64,000 nucleotides of DNA, from assembly GCA_934351255.1 (NCBI GenBank), contig CAKRJH010000011.1, positions 28,363 to 92,362 of the forward strand, read 5' to 3'. Shown in pieces: positions 32,757-41,523 of the stretch. This DNA is from an uncultured Lachnospiraceae bacterium (GTDB lineage: Bacteria > Bacillota > Clostridia > Lachnospirales > Lachnospiraceae). The translations under genes were made by a program, and so were the position numbers. Below the pieces are notes generated by a model that saw only the letters and a list, made by a program, of their open reading frames with translations, ran no database searches and was not told the DNA's origin. Within the stretch, counting starts at the first letter, position 1. Each line of letters opens with the position of its first letter.

Positions 32757-33320
32757 TCAATACTCCAACGCGATATCCTCGGAAAATGCAGGATGCTTGG
32801 CATCTTTCTCAGAAATATTCGGAGTCACACCCTCCGGGATCGGCCAATCTACAGCGATAGTCGGATCATCCCACTTGATACCTCCCTCAGAACTTGGATC
32901 ATAGAAGTCCGTGCACTTGTAGGTGAACTCTGCAGTGTCTGACAGGACATAGAATCCATGTGCAAATCCCTCCGGGATATAGAACATATTTTTCTTTTCT
33001 GCGGAAAGAGTCACACCAAACCACTTTCCAAAGGTCTTGGACCCCTTGCGGATATCCACAGCCACATCGAACACCTCACCGGATACGACGCGCACCAGTT
33101 TGCCCTGGGTATGCTCTCTCTGGAAATGCAGCCCGCGAAGCACTCCCTTGGTGGAGCTGGACTGGTTGTCCTGAACAAAGACCATATCCAGGCCCGCTGC
33201 CTTGAAATCCTCATAGTTGTATGTCTCCATGAAATATCCTCTGGCATCGCCGAATACGGTCGGCTGAATCGTATACAGGCCTTCGATATCACCACATTTT
33301 TCGAATGTAAATTTTCCCAT
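32757..33320 (-). CDS. rfbC: dTDP-4-dehydrorhamnose 3,5-epimerase
   Basis: A 187-residue RmlC-type cupin that epimerises dTDP-4-keto-6-deoxyglucose at C3 and C5 in dTDP-L-rhamnose synthesis. Diagnostic segments: GDARGYFMETYN, VFVQDNQSSSTKGVLRGLHF (active-site His in GLHFQ), VDIRKGSKTFGKW, IPEGFAHGFYVLSDTAEFTYKC split over a normal-length protein. No rfbA, rfbB or rfbD is adjacent, so the rest of the pathway must lie elsewhere. It follows the MerR gene by 53 nt on the same strand. Confidence 0.95.
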   Translation of the reverse strand: MGKFTFEKCGDIEGLYTIQPTVFGDARGYFMETYNYEDFKAAGLDMVFVQDNQSSSTKGVLRGLHFQREHTQGKLVRVVSGEVFDVAVDIRKGSKTFGKWFGVTLSAEKKNMFYIPEGFAHGFYVLSDTAEFTYKCTDFYDPSSEGGIKWDDPTIAVDWPIPEGVTPNISEKDAKHPAFSEDIALEY

Positions 33321-33373
33321 GTTATTACCATACCTTTCTTTCGTTTCTTTGGTTCACTCCCATAAATATATCA

Positions 33374-34015
33374 CTATCTCTGACTCTTCGCAATCGGTTT
33401 GTCTTTTCTGTGGAAAAGGCCGCGTCTTGCTTTCTTTTCCCGTGCAGCGGCCACCTCACTGTGCGGTCCGCGCAGTTCCTCCAGGATCTGTCCCAGAAGC
33501 TGCGCCTGCGTCTCCTGGGACTGTGCGGTCTGCCGGAGCACACAGGTCTGTTCCTTCTGCCACAGTTCGCGCTCCTGCTTCATCGCCTCATGCACGGCCT
33601 GTCCCACCATATCCTTCATCATCTCCTCAAACCGACGGAGCCGTTCATCTGCCTCCTCCCCTGCCACCGGTTTGTTTTCGCGGTACATTGGAATGACCTT
33701 GTGACGGATCTGTGTCTCTTCCTCCTTGAGAACCTGTCCGTTGTACTCCTCGCGCAGACGATACAGTTCCTGGGCACTCATCTTACCGATCCGCTCCCTC
33801 TCCGGCAGCATCCGCCGGATCGCCTTTAACACAAATCCCTGCTCCTTCCACTCGTGGATCTGACGCAGCAGATCGATCTCCTCCTGCCGGTAATAGCGGT
33901 GTCCCTTTTCATTGCGCGGGATCTTCAGATCCAGTTCCTCCTCCCAGTAGCGCAGTACGTGATTTTCCACTGCCACCATCTTGGCGGCATCCGATATCAT
34001 ATATCTCTTTTCCAT
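33374..34015 (-). CDS. MerR-family regulator with long C-terminal coiled region
   Basis: A 213-residue protein: N-terminal MerR winged helix (YMISDAAKMVAVENHVLRYW, GHRYYRQEEIDLLRQIHEWK), then a helical, Glu/Gln/Arg-rich region (about 85-200) instead of a metal-binding effector domain. This form resembles Clostridia MerR proteins of unknown ligand. ATG at 34015 has GGGAGG 8 nt upstream; ATG 34021 is also possible. It lies 55 nt after the membrane-protein gene at 34071-34742 and may share its transcript. Confidence 0.8.
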   Translation of the reverse strand: MEKRYMISDAAKMVAVENHVLRYWEEELDLKIPRNEKGHRYYRQEEIDLLRQIHEWKEQGFVLKAIRRMLPERERIGKMSAQELYRLREEYNGQVLKEEETQIRHKVIPMYRENKPVAGEEADERLRRFEEMMKDMVGQAVHEAMKQERELWQKEQTCVLRQTAQSQETQAQLLGQILEELRGPHSEVAAAREKKARRGLFHRKDKPIAKSQR

Positions 34016-34070
34016 TTCCATTTCCTCCCGGGGTCTTCCCACATTTGCTTTCCTTTTCCAGGTTATAGAG

Positions 34071-34742
34071 TTACAGATAATCTTTCAGGATCTCATCGAG
34101 CAGGATCGCGCGGTCTGTCTCAATCTCCTGCGGGGCCTCGGCAGATGCCACCTGTGATGGCGTCCTGACCGCCTCCGACTGGCCAAGCTGCACCTGACCG
34201 GTGCTCTCCGGCTTGCTCTCCTCCTTTTGCAGTCTGCTGTGTATGACATTCTCCATATAATCAAGCACCTGGATCCGGATCCGCTCATACGCTCCCCGCA
34301 GCCCCAGAACGCCCTCAAACACCCGGCATGCGCCCAGGCAAAGCAGCATCACCACAGCCAGTCTTCCGCTCCAGGCTCCGGACAGATGCGTCAGATAACC
34401 GCCCAGAAACAGCATGGAAAAACACCAGAGTATGACTGCCGTCCCCATCTGTCCGATTCTTCCCCAGGAGATCAGAGGCACTCCGAAACTCCGGTAATCC
34501 AGCAGACACCTATCCACATAATGGGACATATCCATTGTCTTCATTCCCATTCTATAATACGACTCATACTGTCGTGCGATCTGACGCATCCTCTGATTCT
34601 GTGTCGTCTTGAGCTGTCCCGCCGCATGCGCTACCCGCCCATACAAAAAGGCAGCCAGTATCTCTGCCAGACAGATTCCCATCGTCACTACTCCCAGCAG
34701 GATCTGTCCGTTGCCCTGAAGCAACCATTCTCTCATTTCCAT
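34071..34742 (-). CDS. Membrane protein of unknown function
   Basis: A 223-residue protein with three predicted membrane helices (about 12-35, 98-118 and 122-142), a helical, charged loop between the first and second (SYYRMGMKTMDMSHYVDRC), and a cytoplasmic C-terminal 60 residues rich in Glu, Gln and Ser ending in ETDRAILLDEILKDYL. I recognise no family. It is upstream of the MerR gene on the minus strand and starts after the terminator at 34834-34866. Confidence 0.65.
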   Translation of the reverse strand: MEMREWLLQGNGQILLGVVTMGICLAEILAAFLYGRVAHAAGQLKTTQNQRMRQIARQYESYYRMGMKTMDMSHYVDRCLLDYRSFGVPLISWGRIGQMGTAVILWCFSMLFLGGYLTHLSGAWSGRLAVVMLLCLGACRVFEGVLGLRGAYERIRIQVLDYMENVIHSRLQKEESKPESTGQVQLGQSEAVRTPSQVASAEAPQEIETDRAILLDEILKDYL

Positions 34743-34833
34743 CTCTCCTCTCCCGATGACTTCTGGATTAAGGATAACGGCTTTTCCGGCTGATTGTCTG
34801 CAGATCAGAGCCTATATTCCGGCATTCCTCGAC

Positions 34834-34866
34834 AAAAAAGAGGACGTCACGACGTCCTCTTCGTTT
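34834..34866. terminator. Bidirectional terminator
   Basis: A run of A's, GAGGACGT, loop CACG, ACGTCCTC, then TTCGTTTTT. On the minus strand it ends the marR transcript; A/T runs on both sides allow action in either direction. Confidence 0.8.
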
Positions 34867-34912
34867 TTCCATCACAGAAATCATTATACGATCTTTCCAT
34901 CCGGTCAATGAA

Positions 34913-35365
34913 TCACTCAATCCGGTCAAGCCCGGCGACTTCCCCCATCAATTCACTCTGGACATCCTCCAGCATCCGGTTCAGCAGTTCCAGTTCCTCC
35001 TCGGAAAAATGCTTCTCCACGCGCTTCATCACCGTCTCCATATAACTGGTGCTGATATTGTAATAGTCCATATATTTCTCTGTCACTTCCAGATAGTATT
35101 TTCTCTTATCTTTCTGATCCTGCACCTTGCGCAGATATCCCTTGCGGATCAGACAGTTTACCTTGTATGCCGCATTGGGCGATGAGATCTTGATATAATC
35201 CGCAAACTCCGAGACCGTCGGATGATCCAACGCATAAATGATCTCAATACAGAAGGTCTCCACCGTCGTCAGCGTCAGCTCCCTGTTCTCGATCTTTTCA
35301 AATACGGACTGATAAAAATGAATCTTAAATTTCTCGTATACCTTGCCCAGCGACTTCTCTATCAT
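34913..35365 (-). CDS. MarR-family transcriptional regulator
   Basis: A 150-residue winged-helix protein: helical N-terminal dimerisation segment, recognition region TVSEFADYIKISSPNAAYKVNCLIRKG, and the wing VQDQKDKRKYYLEVTEK. The length fits the family. It is divergent from the rhomboid gene across 119 nt, so it may regulate itself or that operon, although no clear palindrome is seen there. No ligand-binding residues can be assigned. Confidence 0.85.
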   Translation of the reverse strand: MIEKSLGKVYEKFKIHFYQSVFEKIENRELTLTTVETFCIEIIYALDHPTVSEFADYIKISSPNAAYKVNCLIRKGYLRKVQDQKDKRKYYLEVTEKYMDYYNISTSYMETVMKRVEKHFSEEELELLNRMLEDVQSELMGEVAGLDRIE

Positions 35366-35484
35366 AATGGCACCTGCTTCCTTTCCGGGGGTTTTCCTGC
35401 CTGCTCTTTACATTTTCTTCAAACCATTTTACACTACTGATATATTTATCTGCAAGACAAGTATCAAAAAGATTGGAGATTTCT

Positions 35485-36489
35485 ATGAAACAGATCGATC
35501 AGAGACTCAGGGAACAGGGGTACCGGATGATCGCCACGGCCGATAACCTGACCCGGATCTACCATCAAAACGCGGAGGGCTGCGACCTGCTGGTCATCAC
35601 CATGGATGCCAGAGGAATGTTTTCTTCTGCCTGCTGCGAGTACTTTCGGAAGATAAAGGAGATCGTCCTGGAATCCATGGAAGACCGCCTGGAATCCCCG
35701 CGCGCCTGCTGGCAGGTTCTGTTCCTGTACCTCTCTCCCACACCGGAGGATGCCCGGTCCATTTTCTCCGAGCATGAAGCCTACTGGGTATGGAACAGTG
35801 TCTACAACCGGCTGATGGCCTACGAGAAATCTTCCTCCCTGTTTGATCCGCTGGAGCACGCCCTGGATGCGCCGATCATCCGGCAAAGACTGCCGATCCC
35901 GTTTGTCACGCTCGCGATCATTCTGGTCAATATCCTGATCTACGCAGGACTTCCCTTCCTGACCGGTGCCTCCTTTCCCGAGGTGCAGCGGGCCGGCATG
36001 CTTTCCTGGACCTCCTTTTTCCGGGATCACCAGTATTACCGCATCTTCACCTGTATGTTCCTGCACGGTGGCCTGGATCACATTTTCAATAATATGACCG
36101 TCCTGCTGTTCATCGGATCCTTTATCGAGATGCGCTGGGGACATCTGCGCTTCACCATCCTGTATTTTTCCACGGGAATCCTTGCGGGTCTTACGTCCAT
36201 GATCTATAATATGATACAGGACGACAGCACTCTGTCTCTGGGCGCATCCGGTGCCATCTTCGGTCTGATGGGTGCTCTGGTGGTACTGATCCTGACCGGC
36301 ATCAGCACCGGATACCGGACTTCGCGGTGGCAGATCGTATTTATGATCTTACTCAGTATTTACAGCGGAGCCTCCACGCCGGACGTAGACAATGCCGCAC
36401 ATATCGGCGGTATGATCAGCGGCGTGATCCTGGCGGCCCTGATTCATATCATTACAGAAAGGAGACGACGGGAACACTCCCGCCCATGA
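35485..36489 (+). CDS. Rhomboid-family intramembrane serine protease
   Basis: A 334-residue protein. The N-terminal 135 residues are a soluble domain; then six or seven membrane helices follow with the rhomboid catalytic dyad: Ser in LGASGAIFGLMG and His in NAAHIGGMISG. The upstream motif HGGLDHIFNNM is also conserved. Rhomboids cut membrane proteins within or near the bilayer. ATG at 35485 is supported by GGAG 6 nt upstream. The stop codon overlaps the HIT gene start (ATGA), so the two are translationally coupled. Confidence 0.92.
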   Translation: MKQIDQRLREQGYRMIATADNLTRIYHQNAEGCDLLVITMDARGMFSSACCEYFRKIKEIVLESMEDRLESPRACWQVLFLYLSPTPEDARSIFSEHEAYWVWNSVYNRLMAYEKSSSLFDPLEHALDAPIIRQRLPIPFVTLAIILVNILIYAGLPFLTGASFPEVQRAGMLSWTSFFRDHQYYRIFTCMFLHGGLDHIFNNMTVLLFIGSFIEMRWGHLRFTILYFSTGILAGLTSMIYNMIQDDSTLSLGASGAIFGLMGALVVLILTGISTGYRTSRWQIVFMILLSIYSGASTPDVDNAAHIGGMISGVILAALIHIITERRRREHSRP

Positions 36490-36917
36490 CCATTATGAGT
36501 AAACATGTACTTGACGATTGTATTTTCTGCAAGATTGCAGGAGGACAGATTCCATCCAACAAGATTTATGAGGACGATGATTTCATCGTTATGTTAGACA
36601 TTGCACCGGCTTCCAAAGGCCACGCCGTGATCGTTCCGAAGAACCATGCCGCCAACCTTTTTGAGCTGCCGGACGATGACGCCGAAAAGATCATGAAAGT
36701 AGCGCGCACCTGTGCTGCTGCCATGCAGAAGACCTTACACTGCGACGGCATCAATGTCCTTCAGAACAACGGAGAGGCAGCCGGACAGACCGTCTTCCAT
36801 CTTCACGTTCACCTCATCCCCCGTTACAAGGGAGATACCGTGTCCATCACCTGGCCGCAGGGTGAGGCCGTAGACTCCGAGAAACTGGCAGCCGCGATCC
36901 GCGAAGCGATGGAGTAA
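36486..36917 (+). CDS. HIT-family (HinT-like) purine nucleotide hydrolase
   Basis: A 143-residue protein with CIFCKIAGGQIPS at the N-terminus and the histidine triad HLHVHLIP near residue 105. HinT-type proteins hydrolyse nucleoside phosphoramidates and aminoacyl-AMP. The ATG at 36486 overlaps the rhomboid stop by 4 nt; ATG 36495 is an alternative. Neither has a close ribosome binding site, so translation probably depends on coupling. Confidence 0.93.
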   Translation: MTIMSKHVLDDCIFCKIAGGQIPSNKIYEDDDFIVMLDIAPASKGHAVIVPKNHAANLFELPDDDAEKIMKVARTCAAAMQKTLHCDGINVLQNNGEAAGQTVFHLHVHLIPRYKGDTVSITWPQGEAVDSEKLAAAIREAME

Positions 36918-36935
36918 ACACAGGACAGATCAAAC

Positions 36936-36982
36936 GAAAAAGAAACGGACGACCACATGCTGATATGTGATCGTCCATTTTT
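36936..36982. terminator. Bidirectional terminator between HIT and malQ
   Basis: GGACGACCACAT / ATGTGATCGTCC with one mismatch and a 6-nt loop, A run before and T run after. Confidence 0.85.
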
Positions 36983-36983
36983 A

Positions 36984-38489
36984 TTACCGGCTGTAGATCC
37001 GGCAGTATTTCTTTAATTTCTTCTGATGCTTCTGCGTAAATGCGCCCGGAAGCATTCTCCAGCGCCAGTTCTGCCCCACAGAGGACGGCAGATTGATACG
37101 CGCCTTATTGTCCAGTTTCAGGATATCCTGCATCTGGAAGATCGCGGTATTGGCGATCGAGCTGTACGCTGCACGGATCATCGCCCATGGAATCTGCTCT
37201 TTTTTCTTAATGTGCAGATAATCCATCAGAAATTCCAGATCTTTTTTCTTTTTGACGCCGTAATATCCCATCAACGTCTCATTGTCATGGGTACCGCCGT
37301 ACACCAGACAGTTCACACTCTCATAATGATGCGGAAGATATTCATTGGCGGCGTCTCCGTCAAAGGCAAACTCGAGGATCTTCATCCCCGGCCAGCCGGT
37401 CTTCTGGATCAGCCGGCGAACCTTTGGCCCTACCACACCCAGATCCTCGGCGATGATATCTGCCTTCGGTGTCGCTGCGGCAATGACATCGGTCAGCTTG
37501 CGTCCCGGCCCTTTGCGCCATGTTCCATCGATCGCAGTCGGACAGCTTGCCGGGATCGACCAGTAATTGACAATCCCGATAAAGTGGTCAATGCGGATGA
37601 CATCATACAGATCGGCATTGGCCTTCATGCGGCGTGCCCACCAGTCAAAGCCATCGGTCTCCATCACATCCCAGCGATACAGCGGATTGCCCCATCTCTG
37701 GCCATCCTCCGAAAAACAATCCGGCGGAACTCCTGCGATATTGATCGGTCTTCTTCTCTCATCCAGTTCAAACAGATCCGGATGGGCCCAGACATCGGCG
37801 CTGTCCATGGAAACATACAGCGGGATGTCTCCGATAATACGGATCTTGCTCTTCCCTGCATATTTCTTCAATGCCTTCCACTGCCGGAAGAATTTGTACT
37901 GACAGAACATCCAGAATTCCATGTCCTCCTGATAGGTGGTCATCGCCTCCCGGATCGCTTTTTTGTCGCGGAATGCAAGATCCTGCTCCCAGAGCTGCCA
38001 CTCCTGTCCCTGATGTGCAAATTTCAATGCCATATACAGGCTGTAGTCTGCCAGCCAGTATCTGTTCTTCTTCAAAAAGGTGCGGTATGCGGACTCCTCA
38101 CGATGGCTGCTCCTGGCAAATGCCCTGCGCAGCACCGGAAATCTCTTCTCGTACAGAAGCGCATAGTCAATGTCCTGTGGGTTGGCTCCCCAGTCCACGC
38201 TGTCCACTTCCTGTTTCTCGAGCAGCCCTTCCTCCACCAGCATATCCAGATCGATAAAATAAGGATTGCCGGCAAAAGCGGAAAAGGACTGATACGGACT
38301 GTCGCCGAAGCTGGTAGGCCCCACCGGCAGCACCTGCCAGTAGGTCTGTCCTGCCTCCTTCAGTTCATCGATGAACTCGTAGGCGGCACGCCCCAGCGTT
38401 CCGATCCCGTATGGTGAGGGCAGGCTGAAGATCGGCATCAGGATGCCTGCCGCCCTCTGATCCAAATAATTTTTCTCCTGTTTTTTCAT
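36984..38489 (-). CDS. malQ: 4-alpha-glucanotransferase (amylomaltase)
   Basis: A 501-residue GH77 enzyme that moves alpha-1,4-glucan segments between maltodextrins. Family motifs: GIMPIFSLPSPYGIGTLG-type N-terminus (seen as AGILMPIFSLPSPYGIGTLG), GDIPLYVSMDSADVW, IRIDHFIGI with the nucleophile Asp, IIAEDLGVVG with the acid/base Glu, and YGGTHDNETLMG. The length is normal. It is a single gene flanked by a terminator; no glycogen or maltose transport genes are adjacent. Confidence 0.96.
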   Translation of the reverse strand: MKKQEKNYLDQRAAGILMPIFSLPSPYGIGTLGRAAYEFIDELKEAGQTYWQVLPVGPTSFGDSPYQSFSAFAGNPYFIDLDMLVEEGLLEKQEVDSVDWGANPQDIDYALLYEKRFPVLRRAFARSSHREESAYRTFLKKNRYWLADYSLYMALKFAHQGQEWQLWEQDLAFRDKKAIREAMTTYQEDMEFWMFCQYKFFRQWKALKKYAGKSKIRIIGDIPLYVSMDSADVWAHPDLFELDERRRPINIAGVPPDCFSEDGQRWGNPLYRWDVMETDGFDWWARRMKANADLYDVIRIDHFIGIVNYWSIPASCPTAIDGTWRKGPGRKLTDVIAAATPKADIIAEDLGVVGPKVRRLIQKTGWPGMKILEFAFDGDAANEYLPHHYESVNCLVYGGTHDNETLMGYYGVKKKKDLEFLMDYLHIKKKEQIPWAMIRAAYSSIANTAIFQMQDILKLDNKARINLPSSVGQNWRWRMLPGAFTQKHQKKLKKYCRIYSR

Positions 38490-38580
38490 ATCTATTCCGT
38501 TTCTCGCCTAACTTTGCGCGTGTTTTCTGCGCCCGATATCGCATTCTGCCATGCCGCCCGCAAAAACCACACTTCATGTT

Positions 38581-40623
38581 TTAGCGTTTCTTCTCATCCT
38601 CCGGAAGTTCCTGACGGATCTCCTTGGTGCGGATCTCTTTGCAGATGGCATCGATAAACTCAGCCAGAGGCTTCTGTCCCTCGTTGCCGACGAAACGGCT
38701 GCGCACGGAAACCATCTGATTCTCCTCTTCCTGTGCACCGACTACCAGCATGTATGGCACCTTGTTCAGACGTGCCTCACGGATCTTGTAACCGATCTTC
38801 TCAGAACGGTTGTCTACTGTGGCATCAATGCCGTTTTTCTTGAGCTCTTTGAGCACGCTGTCTGCATATCCCTCGTATTTCTCAGAGATAGGAAGGACAC
38901 GCACCTGCTCCGGACACAGCCATGTAGGGAACTTGCCGGCATATTTCTCGATCAGCCATGCAAGGGTACGCTCGTAGCATCCCAGAGAAGTTCTGTGAAT
39001 GATGTATGGACGTTTCTTCTCACCATTCTGGTCGATATAATACATATCGAATCGCTCTGCCAGCAGGGCATCCCACTGGATCGTGATCATCGTGTCCTCT
39101 TTTCCGTACACGTTCTTGGTATTGATATCAATCTTTGGTCCATAGAATGCGGCCTCTCCGACATCCTCGGTGTACTCGATATCCAGCTCATTCATAATGT
39201 CACGCATATGCTGCTGTGTCTGCTCCCAGACCTCTGCAGAGCCCAGATATTTGTCCGGTTTCTCCGGATCCCATTTGGAGAGATGATACGTCACATCCTC
39301 CTCCACGCCGAGTGTGGTCAGACAATACTTGGCAAGAGCCATACACCCCTTGAACTCGTCAACCATCTGCTCCGGTGTACAGATCAGATGTCCCTCGGAG
39401 ATCGTAAACTGGCGGACACGGGTCAGTCCGTGCATCTCGCCGGAATCCTCGTTACGGAACAGCGTGGAAGTCTCACCCATACGATACGGAAGATCACGGT
39501 AGCTGTGCTGTTTTGCCTTGTATACAAAATACTGGAACGGACAGGTCATTGGACGAAGTGCCATAACCTCCTTGCCGTTCTTCTCCTCTTCCTCTCCGGC
39601 CTCGGCCTTTGCCTGCATGGCAGCCTTCTCGGCCTCCTCGCTCTCATAATGAACTCCGTCATCATTGAGCACGAACATTCCCTCTTTGTAGTGATACCAG
39701 TGATCGGACATCTTGTACAGATCAGATTTGGCCATCAGAGGTGTTCTGGTACGCACGTAGCCCCACTCATTGTCCTCCAGATCCTCGATCCAGCGCTGCA
39801 GCTTCTGGATCATCTTGGTACCCTTTGGCATGAACAGCGGAAGTCCCTGACCGATCACATCCACCGTGGTAAACAGCTCCATCTCACGTCCCAGACGGTT
39901 GTGATCTCTGTTCTTGATGTCTGCCAGATACTCCAGATGTGCCTCAAGATCTGCCTTCTTGCTGAATGCAGTTCCGTAGATACGGGTCAGTGTCTTATTC
40001 CTGGCATCGCCTCTCCAGTACGCTGCGGAGGAGGAAGTCAGTTTAAATGCCTTGATCGGCTTTGTGCTCATCAGATGTGGTCCTGCGCAGAACTCGATGA
40101 AGTCTCCCTGCTGATAGAAAGACAGGGTATCTGTCTCAGGATGATCCTCGATCATCTCCACCTTGTATGGCTCATCGCGCTCTGTCATGAGCTTGACTGC
40201 CTCTTCCTTTGAAAGTGTGAATCTCTCCAGGCGGTCTCCCTTCTTGATGATCTTCTTCATCTCTTTTTCAATGGCATCCAGATCCTCCCGGGTCAGGCTC
40301 GGCATATCAAAATCATAGTAGAATCCATCATCGATCGCCGGTCCGATCGTGAGTTTTGCCTCCGGAAACAGATGCTTGACTGCCTCTGCCATCACATGTG
40401 CACAGGTGTGACGGTATGCTTTCTTGCCTTCCTCAGAATCGAAGGTCAGGATATTGAGGGTACAGTCTTTGTCCACGATCGTACGAAGATCTACAACCTC
40501 TCCGTCCACCTCGCCGACACAGGCCACACGGGCCAGTCCCTCGCTGATATCCAGCGCAATATCATATACGGACATTGCCTGCTGGTACTCTTTTACTGAA
40601 CCATCTTTCAATGTTACTTTCAT
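38581..40623 (-). CDS. thrS: Threonyl-tRNA synthetase
   Basis: A 680-residue class II synthetase. N-terminal TGS-like domain (MKVTLKDGSVKEYQQ), the editing domain with HTCAHVMAEAVKHLFPEAKL and the zinc ligands, the catalytic core with TRTPLMAKSDLYKMSDHW, MTCPFQYFVYK, and the anticodon-binding C-terminus. ATG at 40623 has AGGAGG 7 nt upstream. Its expression is set by a T-box leader with an ACC specifier, so it rises when tRNA-Thr is uncharged. Further hairpins lie between the leader terminator and the ribosome binding site. Confidence 0.97.
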   Translation of the reverse strand: MKVTLKDGSVKEYQQAMSVYDIALDISEGLARVACVGEVDGEVVDLRTIVDKDCTLNILTFDSEEGKKAYRHTCAHVMAEAVKHLFPEAKLTIGPAIDDGFYYDFDMPSLTREDLDAIEKEMKKIIKKGDRLERFTLSKEEAVKLMTERDEPYKVEMIEDHPETDTLSFYQQGDFIEFCAGPHLMSTKPIKAFKLTSSSAAYWRGDARNKTLTRIYGTAFSKKADLEAHLEYLADIKNRDHNRLGREMELFTTVDVIGQGLPLFMPKGTKMIQKLQRWIEDLEDNEWGYVRTRTPLMAKSDLYKMSDHWYHYKEGMFVLNDDGVHYESEEAEKAAMQAKAEAGEEEEKNGKEVMALRPMTCPFQYFVYKAKQHSYRDLPYRMGETSTLFRNEDSGEMHGLTRVRQFTISEGHLICTPEQMVDEFKGCMALAKYCLTTLGVEEDVTYHLSKWDPEKPDKYLGSAEVWEQTQQHMRDIMNELDIEYTEDVGEAAFYGPKIDINTKNVYGKEDTMITIQWDALLAERFDMYYIDQNGEKKRPYIIHRTSLGCYERTLAWLIEKYAGKFPTWLCPEQVRVLPISEKYEGYADSVLKELKKNGIDATVDNRSEKIGYKIREARLNKVPYMLVVGAQEEENQMVSVRSRFVGNEGQKPLAEFIDAICKEIRTKEIRQELPEDEKKR

Positions 40624-40651
40624 AATGTTACCTCCTTCAATGTCATCACAC

Positions 40652-40690
40652 ATAAAAAAACAAATAACAAAGAGTCGCTTGCGACTCTTT
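40652..40690 (-). terminator. Extra terminator-like hairpin just before thrS
   Basis: On the minus strand: AAAGAGTCG, loop CAAG, CGACTCTTT, followed by GTTATTTGTTTTTTT. It lies about 30 nt before the thrS ribosome binding site, after the T-box terminator, so a transcript that escapes the T-box must still pass it. Confidence 0.6.
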
Positions 40691-40727
40691 CGCGCTCGAG
40701 CGGTGCTGTTTACAGCTAACTTCTTCT

Positions 40728-40800
40728 CCGCGAGATGCGCATCCTCGCGGATTTTTTTACTTTATAGGAAACGAGAAGTTTCCTATAAAGTAAAAAAATC
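40728..40800. repeat. Palindromic insert after the thrS T-box terminator
   Basis: A perfect 23-bp inverted repeat (40750-40772 and 40778-40800, loop GAGAA) whose A run is also the T tail of the T-box terminator, preceded by a smaller hairpin CCGCGAG/CTCGCGG at 40728-40750. A 36-nt core (40762-40797) and the adjoining GCATCCTCGCGGA block recur after the trpE T-box terminator at 47289-47346. Confidence 0.85.
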
Positions 40801-41045
40801 CCTTCCGGCATCTCTGCCAGAAGGGACGTACTATCTGTTACGTGGTTCCACCCTGCTTCCAGTCCTGTCAGCGGTGTACGCTGTCCAAAACTGCTCATCT
40901 CGACGATAACGGTGTCGACCGGACATGATTGGTGTCACTCAGAGGTGGTCTTCCTTCCGGGGGTGATAAGACGTCTCAGCTACAGTCTCTCTCTGCAATC
41001 ACGGTCCCGTCAGTACTCTTCTCTTCATCGTTTTGCTATCTGACT
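40791..41045 (-). promoter_or_regulatory. T-box leader of thrS (specifier ACC)
   Basis: On the minus strand the leader has a stem I region with AGAGAG, the specifier ACC (complement of 40947-40949) in the context GACCACCTCTGAG, the T-box antiterminator sequence AGGGTGGAACCACG (complement of 40841-40854), and a terminator TCCCTTCTGGCA/TGCCGGAAGGGA with a T run (40791-40826). Uncharged tRNA-Thr would bind and favour readthrough into thrS. The specifier was placed by alignment to the trpE leader. Confidence 0.92.
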
Positions 41046-41157
41046 GTAAGGTTACCACCTGATGCTTCAAATTGCAAGCCTTTTTATCCCATTTGGCTTT
41101 TTTTTCTTCCGTTTGCCGTTTGGCTGACTTTCTTTTTCCAGTAATTTCCAGTGCGAA

Positions 41158-41186
41158 TTGTACCAATCCCCGGCGGGTGCTATATT
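41158..41186 (+). promoter_or_regulatory. Predicted promoter of the AbrB-sirtuin-TSCPD operon
   Basis: TTGTAC, 17 nt, TATATT; about 56 nt before ATG 41242. Confidence 0.6.
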
Positions 41187-41241
41187 AGAGGTGACTTGCA
41201 CAGGCCCGCCTCCGGGCGGAAAGACAGAAAGGAGTACCACT

Positions 41242-41502
41242 ATGAAATCTACAGGAATTATCAGAAAACTGGATGATCTGGGACGGATCACGATCCCGAT
41301 CGAGATGCGCCGCACTCTGGGCGTGGAGGAACATGAGGAGTTGGAAATTTCTCTGGAAGATGGTAAAATCATCCTTAGAAAATACGAACCTGCCGATATC
41401 TTTACCGGCAGCAAAAAAGGGCTGATCGAGTACCATGGCAAACTGGTCTCCAAAAAAAGTATCCGGGAGATGGCAGAACTTGCCGGACTCGTCTCCAGAT
41501 AA
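41242..41502 (+). CDS. AbrB/SpoVT-family transcriptional regulator
   Basis: An 86-residue protein with the swapped-hairpin AbrB DNA-binding domain at the N-terminus (MKSTGIIRKLDDLGRITIPI, then EMRRTLGV) and a short helical C-terminal part (IREMAELAGLVSR). AAAGGAG lies 7 nt before the ATG. It opens a three-gene plus-strand operon with the sirtuin (21 nt gap) and the TSCPD protein. Such regulators bind AT-rich promoters in transition-state or sporulation control; the target is not known. Confidence 0.9.
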   Translation: MKSTGIIRKLDDLGRITIPIEMRRTLGVEEHEELEISLEDGKIILRKYEPADIFTGSKKGLIEYHGKLVSKKSIREMAELAGLVSR

Positions 41503-41523
41503 CCGGCCCGGAAAGGAACGATC

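Noticed and set aside
38551..40212. Long plus-strand open frame (about 550 codons) opposite thrS
   Set aside because: It is antisense to a certain thrS gene, has low-complexity His/Leu/Arg-rich composition and no start signal; it reflects codon bias of the real gene.
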